NCBI RefSeq assembly: GCF_013177695.1
Contig: NZ_WOEY01000161.1
Coordinates: 1-64,000 of the forward strand
DNA length: 64,000 nt
Direction of reading: 5' to 3'
Source: Paraburkholderia solitsugae
GTDB taxonomy: Bacteria; Pseudomonadota; Gammaproteobacteria; Burkholderiales; Burkholderiaceae
Positions 1-12,174 of this stretch are shown here, one piece after another; positions within the stretch are counted from its first letter, which is position 1; each line of letters opens with the position of its first letter. The notes beneath the pieces are model-generated. The model worked only from the letters and a program-made list of their open reading frames with translations. It did no database searches and had not been told where the DNA came from. The position numbers and the translations under genes were made by a program.

Positions 1-1
1 T

Positions 2-88
2 CGGGTCATCCAACGACGCGCGTACGGATTGCGAGATGAGGAGTATCTGCGCCTGAAGATCCTCACTTGCATGCTGCCTCGAATCTGA
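2..88 (+). pseudogene. 3' end of an ISL3-like transposase (cut by window edge)
   Basis: An open frame enters from the left edge and ends at TGA 86-88. Its 28 residues contain RRAYGLRDEEYLRLK and end LTCMLPRI, which resembles the C-terminus of ISL3-family DDE transposases (recognised from memory). Only the tail is visible, so it could be the end of an intact element outside the window or a remnant. It lies 185 bases upstream of the MFS gene on the same strand, so the transporter and dadA pair borders mobile DNA. Confidence 0.6.
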
Positions 89-175
89 AAAATGGCGATT
101 TTTCATCACACTTTTCCGCGAAGAACCGTAATTAGTAAGGAACCGGAATGGAATGTCTTACCCGTCGCCATTTTT
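88..175. repeat. 11-bp perfect inverted repeat after the transposase end
   Basis: AAAAATGGCGA (88-98) is exactly inverted as TCGCCATTTTT (165-175), starting on the last base of the transposase stop codon. It could be part of the end of the insertion sequence, a weak terminator, or an operator for the downstream MFS gene. The 66-base spacing is long for a terminator. Nothing else recognisable lies between 99 and 273. Confidence 0.4.
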
Positions 176-273
176 GACCACAACTGGCCGCACAACACCT
201 CGCCCCCTTAGAATACAAAAAACCACGATCAAGCTGCCGGAAGGCAAAAACCGCCTGGAGACCACAAAAAAAC

Positions 274-1533
274 ATGCCCTCTCTCCAATGGTTCACCGAA
301 CTGACCCAGCGCGAACGCCGCACCCTCTACGCTGGCTTTGGCGGCTACGCAGTCGACGCCTTCGATTTCATGATCTACTCATTCCTCATTCCGACGCTGA
401 TCGCGACGTGGGGCATGACCAAAAGCGAAGCCGGCATGATCGCGACCAGTTCGCTGATTTCGTCGGCGGTCGGCGGCTGGCTCGCGGGTATCCTCGCCGA
501 CCGCTACGGACGCGTGCGTGTCCTCCAGTGGACCATCGCCACCTTCGCGATCTTCACCTGCCTGTCTGGCTTCACGCACTCGTTCTGGCAACTGCTCACC
601 ACCCGCACGCTGCAAGGCATCGGCTTCGGCGGTGAATGGTCGGTCGTGACGATCATGATGGCCGAAACCATCCGGTCACCTCAGCATCGCGCGAAAGCCG
701 TCGGCACCGTGCAAAGCAGCTGGTCATTCGGCTGGGCCGCGGCGGCCATCATCTATTGGGCGTTCTTCGCGCTGCTGCCGGAACAGGTCGCATGGCGCGC
801 CTGCTTCTGGATCGGCCTGCTGCCCGCGCTGTGGATCTTCTACATCCGCCGCAATGTCAGCGATCCGGAGATATTTCTCGAAACGCGCCGCGCTCGCGAA
901 AGCGGCTTCGACACCTCGCACTTCCTGCAGATCTTCTCCTTCCCTCACCTCAAAACGACCCTGCTAGGCAGCGTGCTGTGCACCGGCATGCTCGGCGGCT
1001 ACTACGCGATCACCACCTGGCTGCCGACCTATCTGAAAACCGTGCGCCATCTGTCGGTCTTCAACACCAGCGGCTATCTGATCGTGCTGATCGTCGGCTC
1101 ATTCACCGGCTATATCGTCGGGGCGATTCTGTGCGACAAGATCGGCCGGCGCGCGTCGTTCGTGCTGTTCGCAATCGGCTCGTTCGTGCTTGGCATGGTC
1201 TACACGATGCTGCCGATCACCGACGGCATGATGCTCGGGCTCGGCTTCCCGCTCGGCATCGTGGTGCAAGGGATTTTCGCGGGTGTGGGCGCCTATCTGT
1301 CGGAGTTGTATCCGAATTCGATCCGCGGCTCGGGGCAAGGCTTCTGCTACAACCTGGGCCGCGGTCTCGGCTCGTTCTTTCCGATCCTGGTGGGTACGCT
1401 GTCGCAAACCATGACGCTGGTTAAGGCGATGGGTCTCGTCGCCGGTTCGGGCTATCTGCTGGTGATCGTCGCCGCCGTGCTCCTGCCGGAAACCAAGGGC
1501 AAAGTGCTCGGCGCGACCCACCCTATCGCCTGA
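274..1533 (+). CDS. MFS transporter, SHS/aromatic-acid-type
   Basis: A 419-residue inner-membrane protein of the major facilitator superfamily. The N-terminal helix contains GYAVDAFDFMIYSF, and the loop between helices 2 and 3 has the MFS signature ADRYGRVRVL (about residues 76-85). GFGGEWSV in helix 4-5 is typical of the sialate/aromatic acid:H+ symporter branch. About twelve hydrophobic segments are present and the length is normal. The start at 274 is preceded by a GGAG that is rather distant (13 bases), so the start is only moderately sure. dadA follows 17 bases later and the two probably share a transcript. That pairing suggests, but does not show, uptake of an amino-acid-like or organic acid substrate. 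Confidence 0.85.
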   Translation: MPSLQWFTELTQRERRTLYAGFGGYAVDAFDFMIYSFLIPTLIATWGMTKSEAGMIATSSLISSAVGGWLAGILADRYGRVRVLQWTIATFAIFTCLSGFTHSFWQLLTTRTLQGIGFGGEWSVVTIMMAETIRSPQHRAKAVGTVQSSWSFGWAAAAIIYWAFFALLPEQVAWRACFWIGLLPALWIFYIRRNVSDPEIFLETRRARESGFDTSHFLQIFSFPHLKTTLLGSVLCTGMLGGYYAITTWLPTYLKTVRHLSVFNTSGYLIVLIVGSFTGYIVGAILCDKIGRRASFVLFAIGSFVLGMVYTMLPITDGMMLGLGFPLGIVVQGIFAGVGAYLSELYPNSIRGSGQGFCYNLGRGLGSFFPILVGTLSQTMTLVKAMGLVAGSGYLLVIVAAVLLPETKGKVLGATHPIA

Positions 1534-1550
1534 AATCGCTGGTCACACAC

Positions 1551-2816
1551 ATGAAAACGATCGTTCTGGGCGGCGGCGTGATCGGCGTCGCTACCGCGTT
1601 TTATCTGAGCCAGCAAGGCTGCGACGTCACCCTCATCGAGCGCGAGCCGGACGTCGCGCTCTCCACCAGCTTCGGCAACGCCGGCGTGATCGCGCCGGGC
1701 TATGTGACGCCGTGGGCCGCGCCTGGCATGCCGGCGAAGATTCTCAAGTATCTGTTCAAGCCGGCCTCACCGCTGATCTTCCGCCCTGCTTTCGATCCAG
1801 CTCAATGGCGTTGGATCGCGCGCTGGCTACGTGAATGCGACCTCGAACGCTTTCGCGTCAACAAGCAGCGCATGCAACGCATCGCTTACTACAGCCGTGA
1901 GTGCCTGCACGAATTCCGCCGCGGCTATCCGTTCGACTATGGCCGCAGTCAGGGCTATCTGCAGTTGTTCCGCAGCGAGTACGACGTCGAACTCGCGCAA
2001 CCCGCGCTGGCGGTCCTGCGCGACGCGGGCATCGCGCATCGGGAAGTCAGCGCGGCGCAGTGCGTCGAGATCGAACCGGGTTTGCGCTGGGCGCGTCAGA
2101 CACCAGTCTCAGGTCTCTACCTCCCCGACGACGAAGCCGGCGATTGCGCCCGCTTCACCCGCGAATTGCGCGCGATCTGCGAGCGCAACGGCGTACAGTT
2201 TCGCTTCGACACGCGTGTGAGCGCCCTCGACGTGCGAGGCGGTATGGTTCGCGCGGTGCAGATCGAAAGCGAACGCGGCCGCGAGACGTTGCAAGCGGAG
2301 GCGGTGGTGGTGGCGCTGGGCGTCGATAGTGCGGCATTGCTCGCGCCGCTCGGTGTGAAGGTGCCGCTCTACCCGGTCAAAGGCTACTCGGCGACGCTGC
2401 CCATCACCGACGAAGAAAAAGCCCCGCACGCGGCACTGATGGACGAGTCGCTGAAAACGGCGATCACGCGCTTCGGCAACAACCTGCGCGTGGCCGGCAC
2501 CGCGGAGCTCGGCAATCGCCAGACGACCTTGCGCGAGCAGGCCTTGCAAACGCTGATGAAAGTGCTCAGCGATTGGTTTCCGCACGCGGCCAATCCGACT
2601 TCCGCGCACTTCTGGGTGGGTCGCCGTCCGATGACGCCCGATGGCGCGCCGTTGCTCGGTCCGTCGGGCGTGGACAATCTGTGGCTGAACCTCGGGCACG
2701 GTTCAACGGGGTGGGCAATGTCGATGGGTTCGGGCCGGGTGGTCGCGGATCTCATCACGCAGCGCAAGCCGGAGATCGATCTCGACGGGTTGACGTTGGC
2801 CCGGTATCGAAAATGA
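1551..2816 (+). CDS. dadA: D-amino acid dehydrogenase small subunit family
   Basis: A 421-residue FAD-dependent oxidoreductase of the DadA/DAO family, which oxidises D-amino acids (in the characterised enzymes chiefly D-alanine) to 2-oxo acids and ammonia and passes electrons to the respiratory chain at the inner membrane. The N-terminus is a Rossmann FAD site, GGGVIGVATAF (residues 7-17), followed by the acidic end of strand 2 in TLIERE. FGNAGVIAPGY and the C-terminal GHGSTGWAMSMGSGR are characteristic of DadA. Length equals the family norm. Burkholderia species often carry several dadA copies, so this may be a paralogue with a different substrate range. It is translated just after the MFS gene and ends at a strong terminator. 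Confidence 0.88.
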   Translation: MKTIVLGGGVIGVATAFYLSQQGCDVTLIEREPDVALSTSFGNAGVIAPGYVTPWAAPGMPAKILKYLFKPASPLIFRPAFDPAQWRWIARWLRECDLERFRVNKQRMQRIAYYSRECLHEFRRGYPFDYGRSQGYLQLFRSEYDVELAQPALAVLRDAGIAHREVSAAQCVEIEPGLRWARQTPVSGLYLPDDEAGDCARFTRELRAICERNGVQFRFDTRVSALDVRGGMVRAVQIESERGRETLQAEAVVVALGVDSAALLAPLGVKVPLYPVKGYSATLPITDEEKAPHAALMDESLKTAITRFGNNLRVAGTAELGNRQTTLREQALQTLMKVLSDWFPHAANPTSAHFWVGRRPMTPDGAPLLGPSGVDNLWLNLGHGSTGWAMSMGSGRVVADLITQRKPEIDLDGLTLARYRK

Positions 2817-2897
2817 CTCAATGACTGCGCGGCCTGGCGCGGAGCACCACTCGCAACCCAACACATAGACAGGACGCTCTGAGCGTCGCAAAAACGA

Positions 2898-2935
2898 AAA
2901 GCCGGGCACCCTCTCAGGTGCCCGGCTTTGTTTTT
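2898..2935 (+). terminator. Rho-independent terminator of the MFS-dadA unit
   Basis: A perfect 13-bp stem, AAAGCCGGGCACC (2898-2910) with GGTGCCCGGCTTT (2917-2929), has a six-base loop and is followed by GTTTTT. It lies 81 bases after the dadA stop. Confidence 0.92.
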
Positions 2936-3038
2936 ACCGCTTTGGGGTACTGCTTATATACCGCTTTGTCGTCTCCACCACGTCCTGCAAGCATGAGCTG
3001 GTTTTTACGCCATCAGGCGGAAACCAGCAGCAACCGTG

Positions 3039-3135
3039 TTGCATGGGACCAGAGTAAGCGCTTTGCATGGGACTGGAGTAACGTGCTAAAGCGCGACTCC
3101 AGTCGACAGCTAAAGCGCCAACTCTGGTCGACAGC
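3039..3135. repeat. Nested, duplicated inverted repeat at the gltD 3' end
   Basis: Two near-identical 19-base modules, TTGCATGGGAC-YR-GAGTAA (3039-3057 and 3063-3081), are followed by two near-identical modules ending in GTCGACAGC (3085-3110 and 3109-3135). They pair as nested stems: 3047-3055 with 3121-3129 (9/9), 3058-3064 with 3112-3118 (7/7), and 3071-3079 with 3096-3104 (9/9). The two 9-bp stems differ at two positions with matching changes in both arms, so pairing is kept. It starts 11 bases beyond the gltD stop on the minus strand and has no T-run. It may terminate or stabilise gltBD mRNA, or be a copy of an extragenic repeat. Confidence 0.8.
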
Positions 3136-3140
3136 AGACA

Positions 3141-4610
3141 TTAGCGCGGCAGTTCCGAATGCCCCATCAGGAATGCATCGACCGAACGTGCACACTGGCG
3201 GCCTTCGCGAATCGCCCACACCACCAGCGACTGGCCACGACGCATATCGCCCGCGGTGAAGACCTTGTCCACCGACGTGTAATACGCCTTGTCGCCCTCG
3301 GTCGCGGCACGCACGTTGCCACGGTTGTCCTTATCGACACCGAACGCCTCAAGCACCGGCGACACCGGTTGCGTGAAGCCCATGGCCAGCAGCACCAGAT
3401 CGGCCTTCATTTCGAATTCCGAGTTCGGCACTTCCTGCATCTTGCCGTCCTTCCATTCGACGCGTGCGGCGATCAGCTTCTCGACCTTGCCGTTCTTGCC
3501 TTCGAGGCGCTTGGTCGCGACGGCCCAGTCACGCGAGCAGCCTTCGTCATGCGACGACGACGTGCGCAGCTTGATCGGCCAGTACGGCCACACGAGCGGC
3601 TTGTTTTCTTCTTCCGGCGGTTGCGGCAGCAGTTCGAATTGCGTGACGCTCTTCGCGCCATGACGGTTCGACGTACCGACGCAGTCCGAACCCGTATCGC
3701 CGCCACCGATCACGACCACATGCTTGCCCTTCGCGAGCAACTGGTTCACGACCTTGTCGCCGGCGTTGACCTTGTTCTGCTGCGGCAGGAATTCCATCGC
3801 ATAGTGGATGCCTTCCAGCTCGCGGCCCGGCACCGGCAGATCGCGCGGCGTTTCGGAACCGCCAGCGATCACGACCGCGTCGAACTGTTCTTTCAGTTCG
3901 GCCGGCGTGATGGTTTCCTTCGCCGTGTTGCCGATGTGTTCCGGCAGCGTATCCGCCTTACCGACGAACACGTTAGCGCGGAACGTCACGCCTTCAGCTT
4001 CCATCTGGCGCATGCGGCGATCGATCAGCCACTTTTCCAGCTTGAAGTCGGGAATGCCGTAACGCAGCAAGCCGCCGATGCGGTCGTTCTTTTCGAACAC
4101 GGTGACATCGTGCCCCACGCGCGCGAGTTGCTGCGCGACGGCCATACCGGCAGGGCCGGATCCGACCACGGCGACCTTCTTGCCGGTCTTGTGCTTCGGC
4201 GGCAGCGGCGCGACCCAGCCTTCGGCCCACGCTTTGTCGATGATCGCGTGTTCGATCGACTTGATGCCCACCGGGTCGTCGTTGATGCCGAGCGTGCACG
4301 CCGCTTCGCACGGCGCCGGGCAGATGCGGCCCGTGAACTCGGGGAAGTTGTTCGTCGAGTGCAGCACTTCGATCGCGTTCTTCCAGTCCTGATGGAACAC
4401 CAGGTCGTTGAAGTCCGGGATGATGTTGTTCACGGGGCAGCCGTTGTTGCAGAACGGAATGCCGCAGTCCATGCAACGCGCGCCTTGAATCTTTGCTTCG
4501 TCGTCGGTCAGTGCCGCGACGAATTCCTTGTAGTGCTTCACACGTGTGAGCGGAGCTTCGTACGCCTCGTGGCGGCGCTCATACTCGAGAAAACCGGTTG
4601 CCTTGCCCAT
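3141..4610 (-). CDS. gltD: Glutamate synthase (NADPH) small subunit
   Basis: 489 residues. This subunit takes electrons from NADPH through FAD and iron-sulfur clusters and feeds them to GltB for glutamate synthesis from 2-oxoglutarate and glutamine in the cytosol. The N-terminal domain has cysteines C46, C49, C54, C58 (in CMDCGIPFCNNGC) and C97, C101, C105 (in CPAPCEAAC) for two [4Fe-4S] clusters. The FAD-binding motif GSGPAGMAVA follows at about residue 150, and an NADPH-binding motif IGGGDTGSDC lies near residue 300. The length matches the beta-subunit family. It sits 126 bases downstream of gltB on the same strand and is presumably co-transcribed. Confidence 0.97.
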   Translation of the reverse strand: MGKATGFLEYERRHEAYEAPLTRVKHYKEFVAALTDDEAKIQGARCMDCGIPFCNNGCPVNNIIPDFNDLVFHQDWKNAIEVLHSTNNFPEFTGRICPAPCEAACTLGINDDPVGIKSIEHAIIDKAWAEGWVAPLPPKHKTGKKVAVVGSGPAGMAVAQQLARVGHDVTVFEKNDRIGGLLRYGIPDFKLEKWLIDRRMRQMEAEGVTFRANVFVGKADTLPEHIGNTAKETITPAELKEQFDAVVIAGGSETPRDLPVPGRELEGIHYAMEFLPQQNKVNAGDKVVNQLLAKGKHVVVIGGGDTGSDCVGTSNRHGAKSVTQFELLPQPPEEENKPLVWPYWPIKLRTSSSHDEGCSRDWAVATKRLEGKNGKVEKLIAARVEWKDGKMQEVPNSEFEMKADLVLLAMGFTQPVSPVLEAFGVDKDNRGNVRAATEGDKAYYTSVDKVFTAGDMRRGQSLVVWAIREGRQCARSVDAFLMGHSELPR

Positions 4611-4736
4611 GTGGTTCTCTTCTCTATCTGTATCAAGTGAGGTGATCTACACCCGTCGCGTCGAACAATCGAATAGTCGAGCGCGGCGGGTACGGCTAAG
4701 TGTGACGTCTGCGGGTCGGGCCGCGGGCGGGTCAGG

Positions 4737-9440
<4,704 letters not shown>

Positions 9441-9569
9441 GGGGACACCGTCTGTGAGGGGCCGGACAGGCCGTTAAACCGTTTTTCTATTGCCGCAGTG
9501 CGTACCGCAACCGCGTCGGCGTCTCCGTACGCTTGAATGCTACGCGTATCAAAAAGTACCGGAATTCGG

Positions 9570-9599
9570 AATATACGCGACGAATCAATGGAATAGCAA
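9570..9599 (-). promoter_or_regulatory. Candidate sigma-70 promoter of gltB
   Basis: On the minus strand TTGCTA (9594-9599) and TATATT (9570-9575) are separated by 18 bases, about 130 bases upstream of the gltB start. This is a match by eye only. The AT-rich dyad at 9621-9636 lies just upstream of the -35. Confidence 0.4.
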
Positions 9600-9620
9600 A
9601 TAAAACGTGGTTATCAGACC

Positions 9621-9636
9621 CCAATTATCAAATTGG
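9621..9636. promoter_or_regulatory. Candidate operator dyad upstream of gltB
   Basis: CCAATT (9621-9626) and AATTGG (9631-9636) form a perfect 6-bp inverted repeat with a four-base centre, 22 bases upstream of the proposed gltB -35. The surrounding 100 bases are AT-rich compared with the genome, and GGTGC half-sites recur at 9635, 9659, 9675 and 9712. It could bind a LysR-type or nitrogen regulator; identity is unknown. Confidence 0.35.
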
Positions 9637-9684
9637 TGCATTGCGGTTGTTTTTTATTGGTGCCATATCAAAAAGGTGCAAAAG

Positions 9685-9710
9685 AAAACGGCATGCGAAG
9701 ATGCCGTTTT
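9685..9710 (-). terminator. Terminator of the RAYT-like gene
   Basis: AAAACGGCAT (9685-9694) pairs perfectly with ATGCCGTTTT (9701-9710) around a six-base loop. On the minus strand the stem ends in TTTT and is followed by CTTTTG, 27 bases beyond the stop of the transposase homologue. Confidence 0.65.
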
Positions 9711-9737
9711 GGGTGCAGCGCTTTGATGCAAAACGCT

Positions 9738-10445
9738 TTATTGCGTCTGCGGCGTCTCGCGGACCTTGCGCGGCCGCCCACGCGGCAGCGGCGAAACGCG
9801 CCGGTTGGCGGCCCGCGCCGCCCACTCCCGATAGGTGTCGCTGCCCAAAACCCAGCCTTTCAGGGTGGCCTGTTGAAGCTGACTGGCTTCGCGTTCGTCG
9901 AGCGGCTGCTCGCACAATTCACGGTACGCACGCTGCCGTTCGAATGGCGTATTGCCGAGCGACCAGTACAACGGGTGGTCGGTAATCAGGCTGTCGAGCG
10001 TCAGGCCGATGTGGTGGCGGTAGCTCGACCAGCGATAGTCCTCGGGCGCGCTGACGAGCCCGGCACGCACCGGCGACATCTCGACAACGCGGCTCGCCAG
10101 CAGGAAATAGCGCTCGCCTTCGATAACCGTGGCACGGTAGCGGCCCTCCCACAGCGTGCCGCGGCGCGCATAACGCCGGTTGAAGTGCGCAACGTAGCGG
10201 CGCCCCACCGCCTGCATTGCCTTCGGCAAGCTCGACTCCTCAGTGGGCGTGACGAGCAGTTGGACAGAACCCGGCATCAACGCATACGCGTGGATGGACA
10301 AGTGATGGTCGCGTGAAGCCGCTTTCAAGCAGTCGATGAAAAGCTCGTAGTCCTGGTCATCGACGAACGCGGGCTGCTGATCAAGTCCGCGGAGGATGAC
10401 GTGCTGCGGCTGGTCAGGGACATAGAGACGTGCAAGCCGTGCCAT
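9738..10445 (-). CDS. REP-associated tyrosine transposase (RAYT) homologue lacking catalytic residues
   Basis: 235 residues with the fold signature of the Y1/REP-associated transposases: a start like MARLARLYVPDQPQHV, then IHAYALMP, GTLWEGRYRA, SPVRAGLV, and EDYRWSSYRHH. In active members the strand after IHAYxLMP reads NHVHLL, giving the metal-binding HUH motif; here residues 58-64 read PGSVQLL, so both histidines are gone (S60, Q62). The nucleophilic tyrosine expected in RYxEMNPVRAG is V120 here. The C-terminus carries an AT-hook-like PRGRPRK (221-227), a tail common in this family. The reading frame is intact, so this may be a domesticated DNA-binding protein rather than decay. It sits alone between gltB and an OmpW gene, with its own terminator. 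Confidence 0.85.
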   Translation of the reverse strand: MARLARLYVPDQPQHVILRGLDQQPAFVDDQDYELFIDCLKAASRDHHLSIHAYALMPGSVQLLVTPTEESSLPKAMQAVGRRYVAHFNRRYARRGTLWEGRYRATVIEGERYFLLASRVVEMSPVRAGLVSAPEDYRWSSYRHHIGLTLDSLITDHPLYWSLGNTPFERQRAYRELCEQPLDEREASQLQQATLKGWVLGSDTYREWAARAANRRVSPLPRGRPRKVRETPQTQ

Positions 10446-10631
10446 GCTGAAGTATCCAATAGTCGCGTTGGTACAAACCCGAAGGTCCGAAGAGCCGCAT
10501 GCGCCCGGGGTTCGGCGCGGCGCGGCTGAGCCAGAAACCGCGCGGAGCCTAGGGAGAAAGCTCTAACCGCCGCGTATGGTTTGTTTCAAACGTTGTAGTC
10601 ATAATGAGCGGGCCTTTTTGGAGGAGCACAT

Positions 10632-11357
10632 ATGAAATTAAAACAGGCCGTAACGGGGATCGCCGCGCTAGCCTGCATGACAACGGCAGCACATGCGCAA
10701 TCGGCCGGAAGCTTTTACGTCACGACAGGTTGGTTCCATCTTGCGCCTCAGTCGAACAGCGACCCGCTGACCGTGACGAGCATAGGTGGCAGCCCGACCA
10801 ATCTCACACAACCTAACACCGGGGCAAAGCTGGATTCGGCCGACACGATCGGCTTCACCGCCGGTTACTTCGTCACAGATCACATTGCGACCGAGTTCGT
10901 GATCGGCGTCCCGCCTTCGTTCGACCTTGAAGGCTCGGGCAACCTCTCCCAATTCGGGAAGCTCGGCCAGGCAAAACAGTGGAGCCCGACTCTGCTGTTC
11001 AAGTACTACTTCAACGCGCCGACCGCCACGTTCCGCCCGTATCTCGGCGTTGGCGTGAGCCGCGTCTGGTTCACTGATGCAGAGATCACCAATAGCGTGT
11101 TCCAGGCAAACGTACTGCATGGTCCGACCAGCGTCTCTACGGATAGTTCGTGGGCACCGGTGTTTAATGCAGGTTTCACCTATGCGTTCAACCAGCACTG
11201 GTTCGCGGGCGTCTCGATTTCGTACCTGCCGCTCAGCACGACCGCCAAACTGAACTCTGCCGCCGCCACCCCGGTCGGCACGCTGAATGTGCAATCGCAA
11301 ACCAAGATCAGACTCAACCCGATCGTTTCCTACGTCAACATCGGTTACCGTTTCTAA
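10632..11357 (+). CDS. OmpW family outer membrane protein
   Basis: 241 residues. A Sec signal peptide ends at about residue 23 (CMTTAAHAQ), followed by an eight-stranded beta-barrel of the OmpW/AlkL type. Typical elements are the early FYVTTGWFHLAPQ strand, GFTAGYFVTDHIATEFVIG, YLGVGVSRVWF and the terminal NIGYRF ending in phenylalanine, the outer-membrane sorting signal. OmpW proteins form narrow channels for small hydrophobic compounds. An excellent GGAGGAG precedes the start by six bases. CATAAT about 30 bases upstream could be a -10 element, but no good -35 is seen. It is monocistronic, closed by a terminator. Confidence 0.9.
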   Translation: MKLKQAVTGIAALACMTTAAHAQSAGSFYVTTGWFHLAPQSNSDPLTVTSIGGSPTNLTQPNTGAKLDSADTIGFTAGYFVTDHIATEFVIGVPPSFDLEGSGNLSQFGKLGQAKQWSPTLLFKYYFNAPTATFRPYLGVGVSRVWFTDAEITNSVFQANVLHGPTSVSTDSSWAPVFNAGFTYAFNQHWFAGVSISYLPLSTTAKLNSAAATPVGTLNVQSQTKIRLNPIVSYVNIGYRF

Positions 11358-11414
11358 CGCCTCACGAAATTAGGGGCTGTTGACTTAGGGTAGTCGAATT
11401 TTCGTGACTTGGAC

Positions 11415-11447
11415 AACGCCGTCATACATCCAATGACGGCGTTTTTT
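11415..11447 (+). terminator. Terminator of the ompW-like gene
   Basis: AACGCCGTCAT (11415-11425) pairs with ATGACGGCGTT (11433-11443) around a seven-base loop and runs into six T residues. Confidence 0.92.
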
Positions 11448-11697
11448 ATGTTGCGCGCTAGTCGCGAGGCCGTTCGCGGCATGGGAACCCCACCCAGCGG
11501 GCAGGCGTGAGGGTTTGTAAATTTAACCCGCCATTGAATTGGCTCGTGCACTCTCTGCTGAGGAATGTGGGTCCGCGCCAAGGTGGGCAGGCGCCGCGGG
11601 TGTGGCACCGAAGTTGCGTTCATAGTGCATTTCCCGCGCGGCAACGTGTGTCTGCGTGACAGCGTGGGACCTTTTCACTCCCATCGAAGGAGCGGCC
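11448..11697. other. Intergenic region without a recognisable gene
   Basis: Between the OmpW terminator and the DUF883 start no coding frame looked real on either strand. The region must carry the DUF883 promoter, but no convincing -35/-10 pair was found by eye. GAAGGAGC just before 11698 is the ribosome binding site. Confidence 0.5.
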
Positions 11698-12078
11698 ATG
11701 ACAGCACTGCCCAATACGCGAGACGCCCTCGGCGAATCCTGGACCACCACAAGCCGCCGTGCGCGGCGTATCGCTCGCCATAGCCGCCATGCGGCCAAAG
11801 ATATCGCGGGCGAACTGCGCACGCTGATGTCGGAACTCGAATCCACCCTGGCAGACGGCACCGGGGCCGATGCCGTGGCGCTGCGCAGCAAACTGCGAAA
11901 GCAACTCGATGCCGCGCGCGAGCGCCTGAACGACACCCGCGAAGCCATGCGGGAACGCGCCGAAGCGGCAATCTCCGAGGCTGAAGACTACGTGCGTGAA
12001 AACCCCTGGCAGACGATTGCGATCGTCGGCGGCGCTGCGCTAATCGCGGGCGCGCTGCTCGCGTCGCGGCTGCGCTAG
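11698..12078 (+). CDS. DUF883 (ElaB/YqjD-like) ribosome- or membrane-associated protein
   Basis: 126 residues starting MTALPNTRDA; the start is chosen because AAGGAG lies eight bases upstream, while an in-frame ATG at 11656 lacks a site. A long charged amphipathic helix (about residues 20-95, rich in Arg, Glu and Ala) is followed by ENPWQTIAIVGGAALIAGALLASRLR, a single C-terminal membrane segment with a glycine pair. E. coli YqjD and ElaB share this plan, sit in the inner membrane by the C-terminal helix and bind stationary-phase ribosomes. The role here is inferred from family only. It is monocistronic and converges with dgt. Confidence 0.8.
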   Translation: MTALPNTRDALGESWTTTSRRARRIARHSRHAAKDIAGELRTLMSELESTLADGTGADAVALRSKLRKQLDAARERLNDTREAMRERAEAAISEAEDYVRENPWQTIAIVGGAALIAGALLASRLR

Positions 12079-12102
12079 ACAGGTTGTGCCAAATGAGGAT
12101 GA

Positions 12103-12169
12103 AGAGCCGGCTCGCGGTATAGGAGCCGGCTCTGACGCCGGTCAAGCGACCGATACCTATCGGCGTCAG
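12103..12169. repeat. Two inverted repeats between convergent DUF883 gene and dgt
   Basis: AGAGCCGGCTC (12103-12113) pairs with GAGCCGGCTCT (12123-12133), and CTGACGCCG (12132-12140) pairs with CGGCGTCAG (12161-12169). The two share bases 12132-12133, so they are nearly exclusive. Neither is followed by a T-run. They probably act as a bidirectional end for two converging transcripts. Confidence 0.55.
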
Positions 12170-12174
12170 TTCGT

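Noticed and set aside
3039..3135. Calling the nested hairpin a REP element cut by the RAYT homologue
   Set aside because: REP elements have a single imperfect stem and a short conserved foot; this one has nested perfect stems. Without other genomic copies the link cannot be claimed.
2918..3259. A short plus-strand frame over the nested repeat
   Set aside because: It is built mainly from the repeated hairpin bases and the antisense of gltD, with no ribosome binding site.
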